NCBI GenBank assembly: GCA_043747875.1
Contig: JAYTOI010000009.1
Location: 123,753-187,752 of the forward strand
Length of the DNA: 64,000 nt
Direction of reading: 5' to 3'
Origin: CADEED01 sp043747875
GTDB taxonomy: Bacteria; Pseudomonadota; Gammaproteobacteria; Steroidobacterales; Steroidobacteraceae
In this document: piece after piece, positions 62,396 to 64,000 of the stretch
How the letters are laid out: each line of letters begins with the position of its first letter
Position numbering within the stretch: position 1 is the first letter of the stretch
Made by a program: the position numbers and the translations under genes
Notes under the pieces: generated by a model
Seen by the model: only the letters and a program-made list of their open reading frames with translations
Told to the model about the DNA's origin: nothing
The model's database searches: none

Positions 62396-62772
62396 AGTGC
62401 GCGGCGGATTTTCTCGAGCAGCGCACTTTCCTTGGCGTCCTCGCCGTCGGCCGAGCCGAGTTCGGTTGCCGTTGCCACCAAGGTCTTGCGCAGCTCGGGG
62501 CTGAGCTTCGCCTTCGCCGCGGCCAGCAACTCCTCGATGCCCGCTGCCGTGAACGCGCCATCCTGTTGCGGCACGTTCGTGAACACCGTGTCCGTCGCCT
62601 GTCCCAGCATTTTGAGGAAATCCTGAGAGCTCGGATTGCCGAAAATCGAGACGCCCTTGACCTTGTTGAACAGGAAGTCGCGCTCTTCGAGGCTGCCTAC
62701 GTCATCGGCGCCGACTACGAGCGTGAGGACAGCGAGGAAAGCTTCGGTATCTTTCTCGAATTTGACAGACAT
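62392..62772 (-). CDS. Small cytoplasmic protein of unknown function
   Basis: 126 residues, all helical by composition (TEAFLAVLTLVVGADDVGSL, NPSSQDFLKMLGQATDTVFT, AAGIEELLAAAKAKLSPELR, ESALLEKIRRAL). It resembles TerB-like or other small helical stress proteins, but I cannot assign it. The start at 62772 (MSVKFEKDTEAF) is chosen as the first Met of the conserved-looking part. Confidence 0.65.
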   Translation of the reverse strand: MSVKFEKDTEAFLAVLTLVVGADDVGSLEERDFLFNKVKGVSIFGNPSSQDFLKMLGQATDTVFTNVPQQDGAFTAAGIEELLAAAKAKLSPELRKTLVATATELGSADGEDAKESALLEKIRRAL

Positions 62773-62901
62773 GTGTGCTCCGGAGCCGCGAATCTGGTGC
62801 GCTGTGCGGCCGCGGAATTTACGTGATTTCAGGGATTGCCGCAATGTACCCGCCCGGCGACGAGGGACTTGGGGGCGAGGGCGTCGGTGCGTGGGCCGCG
62901 A

Positions 62902-63825
62902 TCAGAAAGTGAGGATGGTCTCGAAGATCTCGACGGCCTGGCCCACGATCCACACGCCCTCGAGCCTGCCGGCGGCGAACTCGAGCTCGACATCGACGCG
63001 GCCGGCGCGATGCAGGTGATGCCCCTGCGCGCCCGAAAACCTCGCGATGGCCCCGCCGTGCGCCAGCAAGCCCTGCTCGACGAGGTAGGCACCTAACAAC
63101 CCGTGCGCGTTGCCGCTGACCGGATCTTCGGGAATGCCCAATGCGGGGCAGAACATGCGCGACTCGGTGAGATTGCCCGTCACGCCGTGCGACAACGTAA
63201 ACACGAAGAACCCGGCGGCGCCGAGCTGCGCGGACAAGGTGGTCAGGCGCGAGAAGTCGGGCTTGAGCTGGCGGAGCTGCTCGCTGCCGCGCACGCCGAT
63301 GAGCAGGCGCGTACCCGAGCCGCCGACGATGCGCAGCGGGCAGCGCGTGTCGATGTCGCCGGTAGATAGTGCGAGCGCGTCCAGCACCGCGAGGCGCTCG
63401 CGGTCGTTGAGTTCGCGGCCGAGCGGCGGCGCCGGCTGCCGGACCGCGATGCGCCGGGTCGCGCCGTCACCGCGCACCTCGACGTCGACGAGGCCGGACT
63501 TCTGCTTCTGACGCACGCGGCCGCCGGGAGCGAGCCCGTGCAGGGGTGCGGCGCCGTCGCGCGACAGCACATAGTGCGTGGCAACGGTGGCATGGCCGAC
63601 GAATGCCGCCTCGGTGCGCGGCGTGAAAAACCGCACGCGCAGGTCGTGATCCGCGGCATCGGGCTTGAGCACGAACGCGGTGTCGGCATTGTTGAGCTCA
63701 CGCGCGATCGCGAGCATTTCCGCGTCGCTGAGTGAATCCGCATCGAGCACCACGCCCGCGGGATTGCCTGTGAAGCGATCCGCCGTGAAGGCATCGACCT
63801 GAAAAATGCGGATCTGGCGGCTCAT
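62902..63825 (-). CDS. PhzF family isomerase-like protein
   Basis: 307 residues. The opening IFQVDAFTADRFTGNPAGVV is the PhzF signature, followed by NNADTAFVLKP (with the catalytic Glu position occupied by Asp), VRFFTPRTEAAFVGHATVAT and GIPEDPVSGNAHGLLGAYLV. PhzF isomerises a phenazine precursor; most family members, outside phenazine clusters, have unknown substrates. No phenazine genes are here. Confidence 0.88.
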   Translation of the reverse strand: MSRQIRIFQVDAFTADRFTGNPAGVVLDADSLSDAEMLAIARELNNADTAFVLKPDAADHDLRVRFFTPRTEAAFVGHATVATHYVLSRDGAAPLHGLAPGGRVRQKQKSGLVDVEVRGDGATRRIAVRQPAPPLGRELNDRERLAVLDALALSTGDIDTRCPLRIVGGSGTRLLIGVRGSEQLRQLKPDFSRLTTLSAQLGAAGFFVFTLSHGVTGNLTESRMFCPALGIPEDPVSGNAHGLLGAYLVEQGLLAHGGAIARFSGAQGHHLHRAGRVDVELEFAAGRLEGVWIVGQAVEIFETILTF

Positions 63826-63887
63826 GAGGCGGCGAATTCTAACCGCAAACCCGCCTCACTCAAGCCCGATTCCGTTACCATGTGCGT

Positions 63888-63983
63888 TGCCTCGGGGTGG
63901 TCAGCGCGTTTCGCGCCGACCTGAGATGCGGATTGGCCGCGAACCCGTAGAACCTGATCCGGCTAGTACCGGCGGAGGGATAG
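63888..63983 (+). ncRNA. Thiamine pyrophosphate (THI-box) riboswitch
   Basis: All TPP-aptamer landmarks are in order: CTCGGGGTGG, then CTGAGATGC, then ACCCGTAGAACCTGATCCGG, then CTAGTACCGGCGGAGGGA. The tail GGAGGGATAGGAA doubles as the ribosome site of the gene starting at 63987, so TPP binding would block translation initiation. Confidence 0.92.
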
Positions 63984-63986
63984 GAA

Positions 63987-64000
63987 ATGCGAGCCTCACT
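63987..64000 (+). CDS. First codons of a TPP-riboswitch-controlled gene, cut by the window edge
   Basis: ATG at 63987 follows GGAGGGATAGGAA at proper spacing directly after the TPP aptamer. Only MRAS is visible before the edge. Thiamine-synthesis genes (thiC in particular) or a thiamine transporter or receptor are the usual choices; the sequence here cannot decide. Confidence 0.75.

Overview
The window is one stretch of a GC-rich bacterial chromosome (roughly two-thirds G+C by eye), densely packed with genes on both strands. Gene content points to a free-living aerobic gammaproteobacterium, probably in the Xanthomonadales/Nevskiales/Steroidobacter neighbourhood: TypA, HtpX, YebC- and YceH-family proteins, azurin, phenylalanine hydroxylase, an IorAB-type molybdenum oxidase, a large TonB-dependent receptor and an LpxL-like lipid A acyltransferase. 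The genus is inference. I see no prophage, insertion sequence or CRISPR array.

Layout. 1-5.9 kb: nitroreductase, YebC-type regulator, cyclophilin, then a TetR gene co-translated with an apolipoprotein N-acyltransferase-like protein. 6-10.7 kb: typA, a Fic protein with a striking operator array, a membrane acyltransferase and a PilZ protein. 10.9-16.7 kb: TonB-dependent receptor, threonine aldolase, DUF486, YceH and a VanZ protein. 17.4-21.4 kb: gabT with iorB and iorA. 21.5-29.6 kb: ferredoxin reductase, azurin, TesB, a CpeT-like protein and several oxidoreductases. 29.7-34.4 kb: a lipid-modification cluster (cyclopropane synthase, DUF1365, FAD oxidoreductase, desaturase). 34.5-45 kb: htpX, mobB, proBA and a molybdenum cofactor operon (moeA, moaA, moaC, mobA-moaD fusion, moaE-moeB-rhodanese fusion). 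45-53 kb: sugar-acid catabolism (SDR, AraD1-type protein, IlvD-type dehydratase, aldose epimerase, YtfQ-like binding protein) with a relic of a lost permease. 53-56.6 kb: a zinc-type uptake operon without its ATPase. 56.6-64 kb: tRNA-Arg, ECF sigma factor, Lrp regulator opposite phenylalanine hydroxylase, a ModF-like ATPase, a PhzF protein, and a TPP riboswitch at the right edge.

Connections. The Moco operon, mobB and perhaps the ModF-like protein would supply cofactor to enzymes such as IorAB. The sugar genes form divergent units around 51 kb. Many genes are joined by 4-base ATGA/GTGA overlaps.

Beyond the genes, three patterns recur. A family of GGGG(A/T)CAGA-type inverted repeats sits next to stop codons. 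Many genes have a TANNNT-like -10 element only 6-9 bases before the start codon, suggesting leaderless mRNAs. The words TAGATAG and TAGTTAG occur far more often than base composition predicts.
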